Source: Zantedeschia hybrid cultivar
Lineage: Eukaryota; Streptophyta; Magnoliopsida; Alismatales; Araceae
Direction of reading: 5' to 3'
Length of the DNA: 64,000 bases
Assembly (NCBI GenBank): GCA_030544215.1
Contig: JARZZO010000002.1
Coordinates: forward strand, 75,523,150-75,587,149
A model generated the notes under the pieces. That model searched no databases. It had not been told where the DNA came from and saw only the letters and a program-made list of their open reading frames with translations. Made by a program: the position numbers and the translations under genes. This document shows, one piece after another, positions 1 to 10,215 of the stretch. Each line of letters opens with the position of its first letter. Within the stretch, counting starts at the first letter, position 1.

Positions 1-2764
1 TATCTTCGGCTCCCGCTGTCGCCTAGTGCTATCAGAGGTAGTGATTGGCAACCCATCGTTAACAAGTTTCACTCCCGACTGGTAGTATGGAAGGGTAAGC
101 TTCTATTATATGGTGGTAGGCTGACTTTGTGCAAGTCACTATTGGATAGCCTCCCTATTTATTTTCTATCATCTTCAGGATTCCCAAGACAATGGCTTAT
201 AAACTGGAAGGCATCTGCAATAGATTTTTTTGGGAAGGTTGTGCAGCGCCATCTAAGGGTAGTGGCCATGATGTCCGTTGGGGACGTATCTGCAAGAGCA
301 ATTTGAACGGAGGCCTAGGTATCAAGAACATCAGGGACTTCAAATTAGCCTAGATGGTCAAATGGTTGTGGCAACTTGGCTTTAATCACCATGGATTGTG
401 GACATAGGTGATTTAGGATAAATACTATTTGAGGGGCAGACCTGTTGGGATCCTGGTGGGACGCGAAGAACGCAGCGGAAACGACGAACAAAATTTATCC
501 CGCCCGATGCCCGCTGATCCGATTCGGAACGAAAAACTAAAACCGAAAAACCGGGTTGTAATATGATTACCGTGCGTGGATTCGAATCCGCTTCCGTCTC
601 GGTTCCGTCGAGGCGATGCTGCGAGCCGCACAAGAGTCCGACCTCTAGCGGTATCCACGCGATCCTCCACGGTGGTTTGTCCTCTCTCCCTCGTCTGTAT
701 CAGCTCGCTCGCTGAAGATCCGTCGCCGCAACGATGTCTGGAAACCCGCAGACGGGAATTCCCGACTTTCGAGAATTACGCGCGGCAGAGATGGAGACAA
801 TCACAACGCCTTGAACGGGGCGCCCATAGTGGAGAGAGAAAGGGGGGGACGGCCAACAAGGGGAAATCCTGGAGCTTGGCCCAGGGTTTCTCAACAGCAC
901 ATATATATATTAAGTCGGCACGACTTTTCACAAAAGTCCCCAAGTTAATATAAATCCCACTTAAGTACCACTGACTGAAAATCTTATTGCGTGTGACCCT
1001 TAAGGCCCATTTACCAGTCCGGTTTTCAGCCCGTTAAGTCCAATAACTAGTTATTGACTTATTGTAATTAATTAATATCTAGATATTAACTAATTACTTA
1101 GCCGAATTAACATCGCATGTAAATTCGGTCGGACTTTTGATTAAGTTGGGTGCCAAGCAACACCGCATGATCTCGGAAGGTAATGGAGTTCAGCAACCCA
1201 CTCATGGAACCTGTCCGTCCATAGTTACCGCGTGGCTATAATCCTTCGTTCGCACAATGCTCTCGAGATAACCTAGGGTATGGTCAACTGTCAAACCCTA
1301 GATGGTCAACTCACTTGAATCAGACTCCGCAGTACAATATCCGAAAACCTCTTTTCTGATATTGTTTCTGGTCTGGCCAGTGACTCATGCGGATCTATTG
1401 TAGAGCATTCTCTCTCCAGTTACCTGAGAGCGAACGATCCTTTATTGAACACACAATCACCTTCGAAGGTCTTCCGCTGGACCTGATCCTTGACTATTAG
1501 AGATCCCGTAGATAGGGATTCGTAGGTCAAGGTCAAAGTCCAGAAGTCCACCGACAAGATGTCTTTGGTGTCTCAAGTCCAAGGATCAACCACGCCACTG
1601 TGACGATGAATCAAGCCGATTAACAGTCAGGTAAATTACCATTCGGCGATTCATGTCGGATCAATTCAGTGAACTCATTCCCCAATGAGCACCTACATGT
1701 TTACCATTGTGTCTCCACACGAGTAACTAACGAGATCAGTCACCCTCATCATATGAGCTGGAATAATATGTACTAGTCTTACCGGATGTTTGATGTCCTT
1801 CTCAAACATCCTACGACTAGGAACAATTGAGAATATGTGTTTATAAGTCATCAGTCTCATTATTATGATCTCATCATAATCTAATGACTATTGCACATAT
1901 TCATGGACTTCATTGTGCGCAATTATTAATATGCCAATCTACATAATGAATTTAATGCCATTGATTAGTGAACCAAATTGAAATAGGTGCCTAATGATTG
2001 ACTTAGAGGACACCTATATCCATCAACAGACCTTGGGATATACTCTTACAAGCTGAGCATAATGCTTCAGATGTTTGGAGGGGAATCTTGCAGGCAGTAG
2101 ACATCATTCTGGCAGCTACAAAGATCTTAATTGGAGATGGAAAGAGATATTATTTCTGGACATATAAGTGGTGCGGTGAGACTCCATTGTCTCTTATGTT
2201 CCCCGGTCTTTTCTCTATTGCTGCGCATCCAGAGGCCACGGTGGGTCATGTGTTGGATACTCTTCCAAATGGGAGAAGGATCTGCCCGCCTATTCTCAAA
2301 AGGAACTTACGGGATGAGGAGATCCAGGAATTAGCCTCTTTATTACAGCTTGTTCAGCCTTTTTCATTAGACCCTTCCCACCCTAATGAGTGGCGGTGGA
2401 GTTGGGATGCATGGGGTGCCTTCTCAGTCAAGTCAATATATACTGTCATTGCAAATGGAGGTACACGGATTCCCTTTGTCAAACAAATTTGGGCCCCCAA
2501 GTCTCCTTTGAAGGTTAAGGTCTTGGTTTGGAGGATTTCTATTAGTAGGTTTCCCACTATAGATAGATTATCTCGTTTTGGGTATGATGTGCCCTCTACT
2601 TGCAGCCTATGCGAAGATGAAGATGAGAGTCTTGATCATTTGTTCATGGGCTGTCCCCTTTCGAAGGATGTGTGGTACGGGCTGTTTGCAAAGATTCACA
2701 TGGCTAAGTCTTTAGAGAACTCTGCAGAGGCTTTACTCTTGACTTGGTTTTTTCCTTTGCCCCA
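1..2764 (+). mobile_element. L1-type LINE fragment A (ORF2 C-terminal part), interrupted
   Basis: Remnant of a non-LTR retrotransposon running off the left window edge. Positions 1-442 and 2029-2764 align with 26551-27725, a second copy of the same family, with the solo LTR at 443-2028 spliced in. The frame at 2088-2764 encodes the region after the reverse transcriptase, ending in the zinc-binding zf-RVT type segment (WAPKSPLKVKVLVWR, then CSLCEDEDESLDHLFMGC). The part at 1-442 has lost frame (TRLTLCKS-like text, then a stop near 350). Homology to the sister copy stops at about 2764, where copia remnant B begins. No endonuclease and no catalytic RT core lie inside the window, so this is a dead fragment. 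Confidence 0.85.
443..2028 (-). mobile_element. Solo LTR of a Ty1/copia-like element
   Basis: A 1586-bp block starts TGTTGGGATC and ends ATCAACA (TGTTG/CAACA inverted ends). It is flanked by GACC on both sides (439-442 and 2029-2032; AGACC if the terminal A is shared). Removing it rejoins the LINE cleanly. It resembles the 1553-bp LTRs of copia element A along most of its length, for example ATTCGAATCCGC, CTCTAGCG, ACGCGATCCTCC, CCGCGTGG and TAGAGCATTCTCTCT, but differs at many positions, so it belongs to a sister family in the same orientation. No internal domain or second LTR is present, consistent with LTR-LTR recombination. Confidence 0.85.
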
Positions 2765-2995
2765 TGTAGTTAGGGTAATTTTGTCAGCTAGTTTTTATAA
2801 GTTTATTTTCTTCTTTTTCCTCTTTTGTATGAGTGGTTGGGGTATTTTATTGGAGTAAGAGGTATTCTTGTCCTTGTCCAATCTATTGTTAACCCTTTTT
2901 CACTCATAATATAAAAAAGGAGGGCGGCGGTTTGTTTGGGCCTGCCGCAACCTCCAGTTCTGTCCTCTTTCTCTCTCTCTCTCGGTTATTCTACA
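2765..2995 (+). repeat. 5' LTR of copia remnant B
   Basis: 231 bp beginning TGTAGTTAGGG and ending GGTTATTCTACA, with perfect 5-bp inverted ends TGTAG/CTACA. A TATA-like AATATAAAAAAGG lies near 2906, and CT repeats (2970-2984) precede the 3' end. The primer binding site directly follows. Confidence 0.75.
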
Positions 2996-3007
2996 TGGTA
3001 TCAGGGC
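2996..3007 (+). other. Primer binding site, copia remnant B
   Basis: TGGTATCAGGGC differs by one base from the TGGTATCAGAGC expected for pairing with the 3' end of initiator tRNA-Met. It touches the LTR end with no spacer. Confidence 0.7.
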
Positions 3008-3132
3008 CGGACCTTCCTAGGACTTCTTTGACCTGGTCGGTCCTCTCTGGAGGGCTTTCCCTGCTGGCCGGTCATCCTCCTTCCCCGTCCGGTGGCCTGA
3101 GGGCATTCAAGTCCTGACAGGTTCCCTGCCTC

Positions 3133-3254
3133 TCCCTATTTTGGTGATTCTAGGGAACCAGGAGCAGGCCGGTCCCTGTTTTGGTGTTTCTATGGCACCA
3201 AGGCACAGGCTAGTCCCTGTTTTGGTGATTCTAGGTTACCAGGGAGCATGCTAG
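3133..3254 (+). repeat. Three-copy 40-41 bp tandem repeat in leader of copia remnant B
   Basis: Units at 3133-3172, 3173-3213 and 3214-3254 each begin TCCCT(A/G)TTTTGGTG and end with a CAGG or GCATGCTAG-like motif. The stretch 3008-3679 is otherwise G/T-rich noncoding leader with further loose echoes of TTGGTG. Confidence 0.6.
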
Positions 3255-3679
3255 CCCTTTCCTCTGAACGGTACCCTGTGGTGGACTTTGGAGCATGTCG
3301 ATCCCTTCCTCAGTCCGGCGGTGTGTGGTGGTGGGCCTAGGAGTTGGCTGGTCCCTCTTAGGTATTTTTTTCTGCCCCATTGGTGGCCTATTCAGCTGGT
3401 TTGACCTCTTTCTTTGCTCCTGTTGGTGGTCCTTGGGCACCAAATAGAAGGCCGGTACCCTCTTGGCTTGTGGTGCTCTGTTTTTTCCTCCAACCGGGTG
3501 CTGTTTTTTCTCCAAAGAGTAGTCCGATATCATTGTTCAGCAGGTCCGGTCATCCCTGTGCACTGTTGGTTGGTGTTTGGTACTCCTTTCTTTCCCTAGG
3601 AGTAGGTTGGTGCCTGGTGAAGTTTTTGCTTAGTGTTTGGGAGTCACCTTCACCTCAGGTCATCTCCTGTGGGGCTGTC

Positions 3680-4260
3680 ATGGAATTTTCTACGACCAGC
3701 AATGCTGATCAAGAAGCCAACTCCTCCTCGATGTGTCCTACTGGCTCTACATCGATTGAGCACCACCTGCTTGCTATGCAAATGACTTCAGTGAAGCTTA
3801 CATAGACCAATTACTGACTCTGGTATGTCTCTGCCCGTATTTTTCTTGGAGGACGAGGTAAAACATGTTATATTGATGGTAGAACCAAGGAACCAGCACA
3901 TGAGAATCCCACCTATGCTAGGTGGGAATAGGAGAACAACTTGGTTATGGGATGGATTCTCAACTCTGTAAGTCCAAAGATTTAGCAGCTAATCATGATG
4001 AAGAGGACAACAAGGGAGATGTGGGATATTCTGAACTTAATGTATGGCCAAAAACATGATATTTCTTGCATATATCAGTTGACAACTGATATATAGGAGT
4101 TGAAACAGGGTAGCACTGGTGTTACCACTTATTTTGGTTTGCTAAAAAGTAAGAGGGAGGAGTTGAACTACTACTCTGCATATAGTTGGGCTTGTACTGA
4201 AGATCAGAAGGTCTATTTGCTACATGTGAAGCGGAACCACATCTTCAAGTTTTAATAATG
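3680..4260 (+). pseudogene. Decayed copia gag (UBN2-type)
   Basis: Starts MEFSTTSNADQEANSSS. With stops ignored it reads on as a copia capsid: GGRGKTCYIDGRTKEPAHENP, NNLVMGWILNSVSP, REMWDILNLMYGQKHDIS, GVTTYFGLLKSKREELNYY and ACTEDQKVYLLHVKRN. In-frame stops follow residue 41 and recur (TNY*LW, WE*ENN, DI*ELK), so it cannot make a capsid. The frame is lost at about 4255, before any zinc knuckle. Confidence 0.75.
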
Positions 4261-4262
4261 CG

Positions 4263-4705
4263 CCCCAGATGTTCGACGAAATGCCTACCTTAGGAGCCTC
4301 TGCCCCAGCATGTTGCAGCTCCAGTGCTGCCTTTGCCGCCGCTGAGCGGTTTCGAGGAGAGGATGGTTGGGCAAGGTTACTGATCCTCGAGGTTGTTGCC
4401 TCCCTGCAGGGTTTTGAGGAGGGGGCCGCAGTTGCATGTGGGGAGGCGTTCGGGAGGAGGCTGTAGCGACAAAGCGGACGGGTGGAGTTGGACAATAGCC
4501 AAGTGGAGTCAATGCACTCGAGGTAGAACGCATGGCTACAGCTGCAGCGTGGCGACAGGGGAAATCGGTCGTCGCCGAACTTGCAGAGGCAGACAGCGCA
4601 GTCAAAGGGGTCCTTGACACTGCCGATATGGTGGCCTTGTGGAGGAACACCAAGAGTGCGTCAATGAAGGACCGGTCCACCTCGACGTCGTGCAGGTGGA
4701 AGGGC
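4263..4705 (-). pseudogene. RING-H2 (ATL-type) E3 ligase pseudogene, C-terminal half
   Basis: Read on -, one frame gives FHLHDVEVDRSFIDALLVF and another continues into the RING: KDPFDCAVCLCKFGDDRFPL, then SPRCSCSHAFYLECIDSTW and LLSNSTRPLCRYSLLPN. This is the layout of plant ATL RING-H2 ligases (short linker, then C-x2-C, then C-x-H-x2-H-x2-C, then C-P-L-C). Two zinc ligands are replaced: the second His is Tyr, and the first Cys of the last pair is Arg (STRPLC instead of STCPLC). A frameshift separates the linker from the RING. The 5' half is across copia element A at 14022-14215. An intact ATL would ubiquitinate targets from a membrane; this copy cannot. Confidence 0.8.
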
Positions 4706-6258
4706 TGTTGGGTTTTCTCTGTTTCTCCGGATCGCTCACGCAGCGGAAAACAAAAATTTTACAGCGATCCGTTTCCCGTTTCGAAGAACTAAAATACGAT
4801 AATCAGATTATCGAAGTTCTCACCGTGTGCGGATTCGAATCCGCAGCCGTTCGGTTCCGTCGGTGTGACACCGCAAGCCGCGCAAGCGCCCGGCCTCTAG
4901 CGAAGTCCACGCGATCCTCCCCGCGACGGATATCCTCGAGTTCGTCGTTCTTCGCAGCCCGCGAAGCCTCCGCTAGTCGCCGCAATGATCGCCGCAGTGT
5001 GCGGACGATTTCCCGTCGAACGGGATTCAGAAAAGCGGCGGGACAGATCTGGATCTGCCTGGACGCCAGAGGGAGACAGAAACTGAGGAGGGGCGGCCAG
5101 GGTTAGCAGCAGCTTGGCCTGCTCAGCCCGTTCGCTATGTTTTATACTAACCGCGCGGTTTTTCACAAAAACCCCCGGTTTGTATAAAACCCACTTATTT
5201 ATCCATCGCCTTGAGAATCATGTGCGTGTGACCCTCTAGGCCCAAGTACCAGTCCAGTTAATAGCCCAACAAGCCCAGTGACTCCTCACTGGCTTTATTA
5301 ATTAATTAATAACCCTTTATTAATCAATTAATCAATCGAATTGATGTCACACATCGAATTCGACCGGGCCTCCGATCACGTTGGGTGCCAAGCAACACCG
5401 CGTGAACCCGGAAGGTATTTGGGGTTAAGTAACCCACTCTTGGAACCTTTCCGCCGACAGTTACCGCGTGGATATAATCCTTCATTCGTACAATGCTCTC
5501 GAGTCAACTCAGGGTATGGCGAGCTGTCAAACCCTAACCGGTCGACTCACTTGAATTGGATGCCGCTGATGAATATCGGAAAACTCCTTTCCCGATATTA
5601 TCGTCCGCCCTGGCCAGGGACTTTCGCGCATCCTTCCTAGAGCATTCTCTCTCTAAGTACCGAGAGCGAATGATTCCTTATTGACACACAATTCCCTTCG
5701 ACGGTATTCCGCTGCACCCAATCCTTGGCGTATTAGAATCCCGTGGCTAGAGATTCGTAGACCAAGGTCAAAGTACAGAAGTCCACCGCCAAGGTGTCCT
5801 TGGTGTCTCAGGTCCGAGGACCATCCACGCAACTGCGACAATAGAATCAAGCTGGTTGACAGTGAGGTACATTACTATCCAGCGATTCAATCGGATCAGT
5901 TCAGTGAACTCATTCTCCAATGAGCACCTACAGATTCGCCTTAGTATCTCCACACAAGTGACTTATGAGACCAGTCACCCTCATCATATGAGCAGGAGTA
6001 ATCTGTACTAGTCTAACCGGATATCCGATGTCCTTCTCGGATATCCTCCGACTAGGAACGATTAAGAATATGTGTGTTTAAGTGATCAGTCTCATTAGTA
6101 TGATCTCATCATAATCTGATCACCATAGCACATATTCACGGACTTCATTATGAAACGTTAATTAACGCAATTTACACATAATGAATATTATGCCATTTTT
6201 ATTAATAATGAACGAGATTTACATTGTTAGATTGGCTTGTAGGCCACCTAAACTAACA
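4706..6258 (-). repeat. 3' LTR of copia element A
   Basis: Starts TGTTGGGTTTTC and ends CTAAACTAACA on +. It carries a 16-bp palindrome GCGGATTCGAATCCGC (about 4828-4843). Several hairpins lie between 5573 and 6140, including GGATATCCGA/TCGGATATCC around a TGTCCTTC loop. Short open frames inside it are not conserved in the sister solo LTR and are not genes. Confidence 0.95.
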
Positions 6259-6272
6259 ATCTCCCACTTGGA
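6259..6272 (-). other. Polypurine tract of copia element A
   Basis: On - the sequence between the pol stop codon (6273-6275) and the 3' LTR is TCCAAGTGGGAGAT. The purine run AAGTGGGAGA touches the LTR, as expected for the plus-strand primer. Confidence 0.85.
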
Positions 6273-9200
6273 CTAAAGCCAATCACCTTTATACAATAAG
6301 CCCATAGACTCTAAGTGACGCTCAAACACAATTTGAGCCAACGGCTTTGTCAGTGGATCTGCTACATTGTCGACTGATGGAACTCTTTCCACTACTACAT
6401 CTCCTCTTGATATAATCTCTCTGATAAGGTGAAAGCGCCTCAGAATATGCTTCGATTTCTGATGAGACCGTGGCTCTTTCGCTTGCGCAATCGCTCCATT
6501 GTTGTCGCACAACAGTGGAACAGGCTCAGAGATGCTGGGAACTACGCCGAGGTCGGTGATGAATTTCTTCAACCACACTGCTTCCTTGGCGGCTTCAGCT
6601 GCAGCGATGTACTCAGCTTCAGTCGTCGAATCTGCAGTGGTTACCTGCTTGGAACTCTTCCAACACACTGCCCCTCCGTTCAATGTAAACACGAATCCAG
6701 ATGTTGACTTGCTATCATCTGGATCCGACTGGAAACTCGAGTCAGTAAAGCCTCGCAGTTTCAAGTCACCTCCTCCATAGACAAGAAACATATCCTTAGT
6801 TCTTCTCAAGTACTTAAGGATGCATTTCACTGCCTTCCAGTGCTCTTCGCCTGGATCAGCCTGAAATCTGCTCGTAACACTTAGAGCAAATGCAACGTCA
6901 GGTCGTGTACATAGCATGGCATACATGATAGATCCTATGGCAGAGGCATAGGGTATTCTATCCATGAATGCCCTCTCATCAGGAGTCTTAGGAGACTGTT
7001 CTTTTGAGAGATTAATTCCATGTCTCATCGGTATGAAACCTCTCTTGGAATTTTCCATTCCAAACCTTTTGACTATGGTATCTATGTACAAGGATTGGGT
7101 CATTCCAAGCATCCTCTTTGATCTATCTCTATAGATCCGTATTCCCAATACGTAGGATGCTTCTCCCAAATCCTTCATGGAGAAGTTTTTCGACAGCCAG
7201 ACCTTTACTGATGACATCATAGCTACATCATTCCCAATGAGTAGTATGTCATCTACGTAAAGAACTAGAAAAGTGACTGCACTCCCACTGGTCTTCTTGT
7301 ACACACAAGGCTCATCTTCATTCTTAATGAAGTTATAAGACTTGACAGCCTCGTCAAATCTTATGTTCCAACTCCGGGAAGCTTGCTTCAGTCCATAAAT
7401 AGACTTCTGAAGCTTACACACTTTATCTGGAGATTCTTTGGATGTGAAACCTTCTGGTTGTATCATATACACCTCCTCCTCAAGATTACCATTGAGGAAG
7501 GCAGTCTTCACATCCATCTGCCAGATTTCATAATCAAAATGTGCAGCAATGGCGAGCAGAACTCTGATCGACTTTATCATGGCAACTGGTGAGAAAGTCT
7601 CGTCATAGTCAATTCCTTGCCTTTGACGATATCCCTTTGCCACCAACCTTGCCTTATAAGTGTCGATCCGTCCATCAGCACCGATCTTTCTTTTAAAGAT
7701 CCACTTGCAACCGATGAGTACAATACCCTCGGGCAAGTCCTCCAAGTTCCAAACTTGGTTGGTGTACATGGACTGGATTTCTGAGTTCATGGCTTCTCGC
7801 CATTTCCCGGCTTCTGGGCCTTCTATGGCCTCCTGGTAGGTTTTAGGATCGTCATCCTCATTATATTGTACCTTAGACTCACCTTCAGCGATATGTCCCA
7901 CATATCGTTCGGGTAGTCTAGGTACTCTACCAGATCTACGAGGCTCATCTGTGTGTACCTGAACAGATTCAGGAACTGATATATCATCTGATGATAATGC
8001 AGCTGTTTGGGGATCTGGAACCTCTTCCAGTACTATTTTACTCCCACTGTCCTCCTGGAGAAGGTATTCCTCTTCCAGGAAGACAGCTTTCCTGGCGACA
8101 AACACCTTTTGTTCATCAGGATGGTAAAAATAGTATCCAAAGGTTTCCTTTGGATATCCCACAAACCTACATTTATCAGTTCGTGATTCCAGCTTGTCTG
8201 GATCATGCCTCTTTACATGAGCAGGACAACCCCAGACTTTAACATGTTTAAATTCTGGTTTTCTGCCTTTCCATATCTCATATGGAGTAGAGGCCACAGA
8301 CTTGCTGGGTACTCTGTTCAGTAGGTATGCTGCTGACTCTAGAGCATACCCCCAGAGGGACACTGGTAATCTTGAAAAGCTCATCATGGATCGCACCATG
8401 TCCAACAAGGTGCGATTCCTCCTTTCTGATACACCATTCATCTGTGGTGTATATGGAGGGGTTAGCTGAGAAAGGATACCATTATCCTTTAAGAATTGTG
8501 TGAAATTAGTACTCAAGTATTCTCCTCCTCGATCTGATCGAAGAGCTTTAATACTCTTTCCTAACTGCTTCTCTACTTCATTCTTGAACTCCTTGAACTT
8601 TTCAAACGCTTCCGACTTGTACTTCATTAAGTACACATAGCTGAATCTTGAGAAGTCATCGGTGAACGTGATGAAGTAAGAAAAGCCACCTTTGGCTTGG
8701 GTAGACATGGGACCACATACATCCGAATGTATCAGTTCCAGAATGTTCTTGGCACGTTCTCCATGTCCACTAAATGGAGATTTTGCCATCTTTCCCATAA
8801 GGCAGGATTCACATGTTGCAAACGATTCATAATCGAATGCTGTTAAGTAACCATGCTTGTGCAACTTTTGCAACCTGCTTTCGCCAATGTGCCCAAGTCT
8901 ACAATGCCACATGTAGGCCTGGTTCACACAATTCTTACTCTTCTTAAGAGCATTATCAATTTGAAGATTGTAATAAGAAACATCTAATAGATATAGACCG
9001 TTGACTAAAGATGCAGAAGCTATTGATTTATTACCATAATAAATCGTACAACTTCTATTCTCAATTGTCAACCTATATCCTATCTTGTCCAAACAAGATA
9101 TTGATATGATGTTCTTTATTATGCTAGGAACATAATAACAATCTTCCAATAATAAGGTGTCTCCCGATGGAAGCCTGAGGTTTGCTGTCCCAACAGCAAT

Positions 9201-9692
9201 CGCCGCAACTTTTGCGCCGTTTCCTAGCCTCAATTCCACCTCACCTTGTCTCAGCTTGCGCTTACTTGTCAGCAACTGCACATCATGGCAGATATGAGAA
9301 GCACATCCGGTATCTAATACCCAAGATGTGGAATCTCTAACTGACAAGTTGATATCTATCATATAGATATCTGAAGCTTCAGACAGCTTCACTCTTCCAT
9401 GAGCTTTATCGTTAAGGAACTCCTTGCAGTTCCTCTTCCAGTGATCATACTGCTTATAATAGAAGCAGTCACCCTTCACTACTCCTTTACCTTTGTCCTT
9501 CGATCCTTTATCGTTAGCTGTCATCTCTGCTTCAGGGGCATCTAATGCCGATTCAGCAAGAGGATCAGCTCTAGGGACAAAGTTATTGCGTTCAGATCTG
9601 AAGACATTCTTCAGGCTTCTGAACCAATCCGAGTAGATCAAGTAAGTCAAAATGGCATCAAGTATGCCACGGAGTGGGTTATTCGACGACAT
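6273..9692 (-). CDS. Copia gag'-pol polyprotein with internally deleted gag
   Basis: 1139 residues, uninterrupted. Residues 1-58 look like the start of a copia capsid (RGILDA..., DWFRSLKNVFRSER, then DAPEAE) but jump straight to the K/G-rich linker before the zinc knuckle. Roughly 150-200 capsid residues normally found there are missing (inference from family layout). The knuckle (residues 76-89) reads C-x2-Y-x4-H-x4-C, so its second Cys is Tyr. Protease DTG is at 127-129. The integrase zinc ligands are H263, H267, C294 and C297, and the catalytic triad is D324, D387 and E423 with 35 residues between the last two. Reverse transcriptase has D727 and YVDD at 812-815. The RNase H region (about 940-1080) has DSS, TEAEY and DNNGA motifs. 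Pol looks intact, so it could act in cis or trans, but packaging probably needs Gag from a relative. Confidence 0.93.
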   Translation of the reverse strand: MSSNNPLRGILDAILTYLIYSDWFRSLKNVFRSERNNFVPRADPLAESALDAPEAEMTANDKGSKDKGKGVVKGDCFYYKQYDHWKRNCKEFLNDKAHGRVKLSEASDIYMIDINLSVRDSTSWVLDTGCASHICHDVQLLTSKRKLRQGEVELRLGNGAKVAAIAVGTANLRLPSGDTLLLEDCYYVPSIIKNIISISCLDKIGYRLTIENRSCTIYYGNKSIASASLVNGLYLLDVSYYNLQIDNALKKSKNCVNQAYMWHCRLGHIGESRLQKLHKHGYLTAFDYESFATCESCLMGKMAKSPFSGHGERAKNILELIHSDVCGPMSTQAKGGFSYFITFTDDFSRFSYVYLMKYKSEAFEKFKEFKNEVEKQLGKSIKALRSDRGGEYLSTNFTQFLKDNGILSQLTPPYTPQMNGVSERRNRTLLDMVRSMMSFSRLPVSLWGYALESAAYLLNRVPSKSVASTPYEIWKGRKPEFKHVKVWGCPAHVKRHDPDKLESRTDKCRFVGYPKETFGYYFYHPDEQKVFVARKAVFLEEEYLLQEDSGSKIVLEEVPDPQTAALSSDDISVPESVQVHTDEPRRSGRVPRLPERYVGHIAEGESKVQYNEDDDPKTYQEAIEGPEAGKWREAMNSEIQSMYTNQVWNLEDLPEGIVLIGCKWIFKRKIGADGRIDTYKARLVAKGYRQRQGIDYDETFSPVAMIKSIRVLLAIAAHFDYEIWQMDVKTAFLNGNLEEEVYMIQPEGFTSKESPDKVCKLQKSIYGLKQASRSWNIRFDEAVKSYNFIKNEDEPCVYKKTSGSAVTFLVLYVDDILLIGNDVAMMSSVKVWLSKNFSMKDLGEASYVLGIRIYRDRSKRMLGMTQSLYIDTIVKRFGMENSKRGFIPMRHGINLSKEQSPKTPDERAFMDRIPYASAIGSIMYAMLCTRPDVAFALSVTSRFQADPGEEHWKAVKCILKYLRRTKDMFLVYGGGDLKLRGFTDSSFQSDPDDSKSTSGFVFTLNGGAVCWKSSKQVTTADSTTEAEYIAAAEAAKEAVWLKKFITDLGVVPSISEPVPLLCDNNGAIAQAKEPRSHQKSKHILRRFHLIREIISRGDVVVERVPSVDNVADPLTKPLAQIVFERHLESMGLLYKGDWL

Positions 9693-9869
9693 AGTTCCTA
9701 CAGGAGATAAGTAAAATTTATTTAGCAGATGTTCAATTATTAAAGTTCAAAACAAGACATGGTCTTTTGTTCAAGTTTAACTCCCACTAATTTTCGACGG
9801 ACTGTATAACCCTCAGTTATACAGAACGGGAGACGCCGACAGTCTCCTAGTGGGGATCAGAATCTCAAT

Positions 9870-10215
9870 GACTTGCACTACAGCCTTGTGGATAGCACAA
9901 CAAACTATAATACAATCAGAGAGCACCCAACTCATGGGACTTGCAACTCCTTGCAATATCTGATCATAGCTTCGGTCCCCAGAGATTTAATGGCCTTGTG
10001 GATAGCACAACAAACCACTAATTCTGGTCTAAGCTAACCATCATTACGTGACGAGCATAGATTTGCATGCAGCCCTTGTGGATAGCACAACAAAGCTACA
10101 TGGTTCCTCTACCCCGATCTATAGGCATCTAATGCCATAGCCACAGTTTCTCCTCCCAATTAAGCAGGCCTTGTGGATAGCACAACAAACCTGCCTAAAG
10201 TGATTTGAATCCTAT
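9870..10215 (-). repeat. Array of four stem-loops sharing an apical motif (leader of copia A)
   Basis: The + motif CCTTGTGGATAGCACAACAA occurs at about 9884, 9994, 10074 and 10168. On the sense (-) strand each copy has an apical hairpin TTGTG-CTATC-CACAA. Flanking arms differ between copies yet pair: AGAATTAGTGG with CCATTAAATCT, CATGTAGC with GCTGCATG, and TTAGGCAGG with CCTGCTTAA. The first copy pairs GATTGTATTATAG with CTGTAGTGCAAGTC, with one bulge. Non-Watson-Crick pairs are G.U on this strand, plus one A-A. A degenerate fifth core (GTGCTATCCA) lies near 10427-10436. Confidence 0.8.

Larger units (their letters stand above)
2765..4262 (+). mobile_element. Ty1/copia remnant B: 5' LTR, leader and gag only
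   Basis: A short LTR (2765-2995) is followed directly by a methionine-tRNA type primer binding site (2996-3007), a repetitive leader and a decayed gag. The element breaks off near 4262 with no pol and no 3' LTR. Its left end abuts the truncated LINE A, which suggests insertion into that LINE followed by loss of the right half. The gag type and LTR size differ from copia element A, so it is a different lineage. Confidence 0.8.

Noticed and set aside
4706..6258. Several 60-155 codon frames inside the LTRs, repeated at 12469-14021
   Set aside because: They recur only because the two LTRs are copies; the sister solo LTR breaks them. No domain or start context supports them.
9883..10190. CRISPR-like spacing of the CCTTGTGG motif
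   Set aside because: Only four copies, unequal spacing, flanks that pair with each other, and a eukaryotic retrotransposon context.
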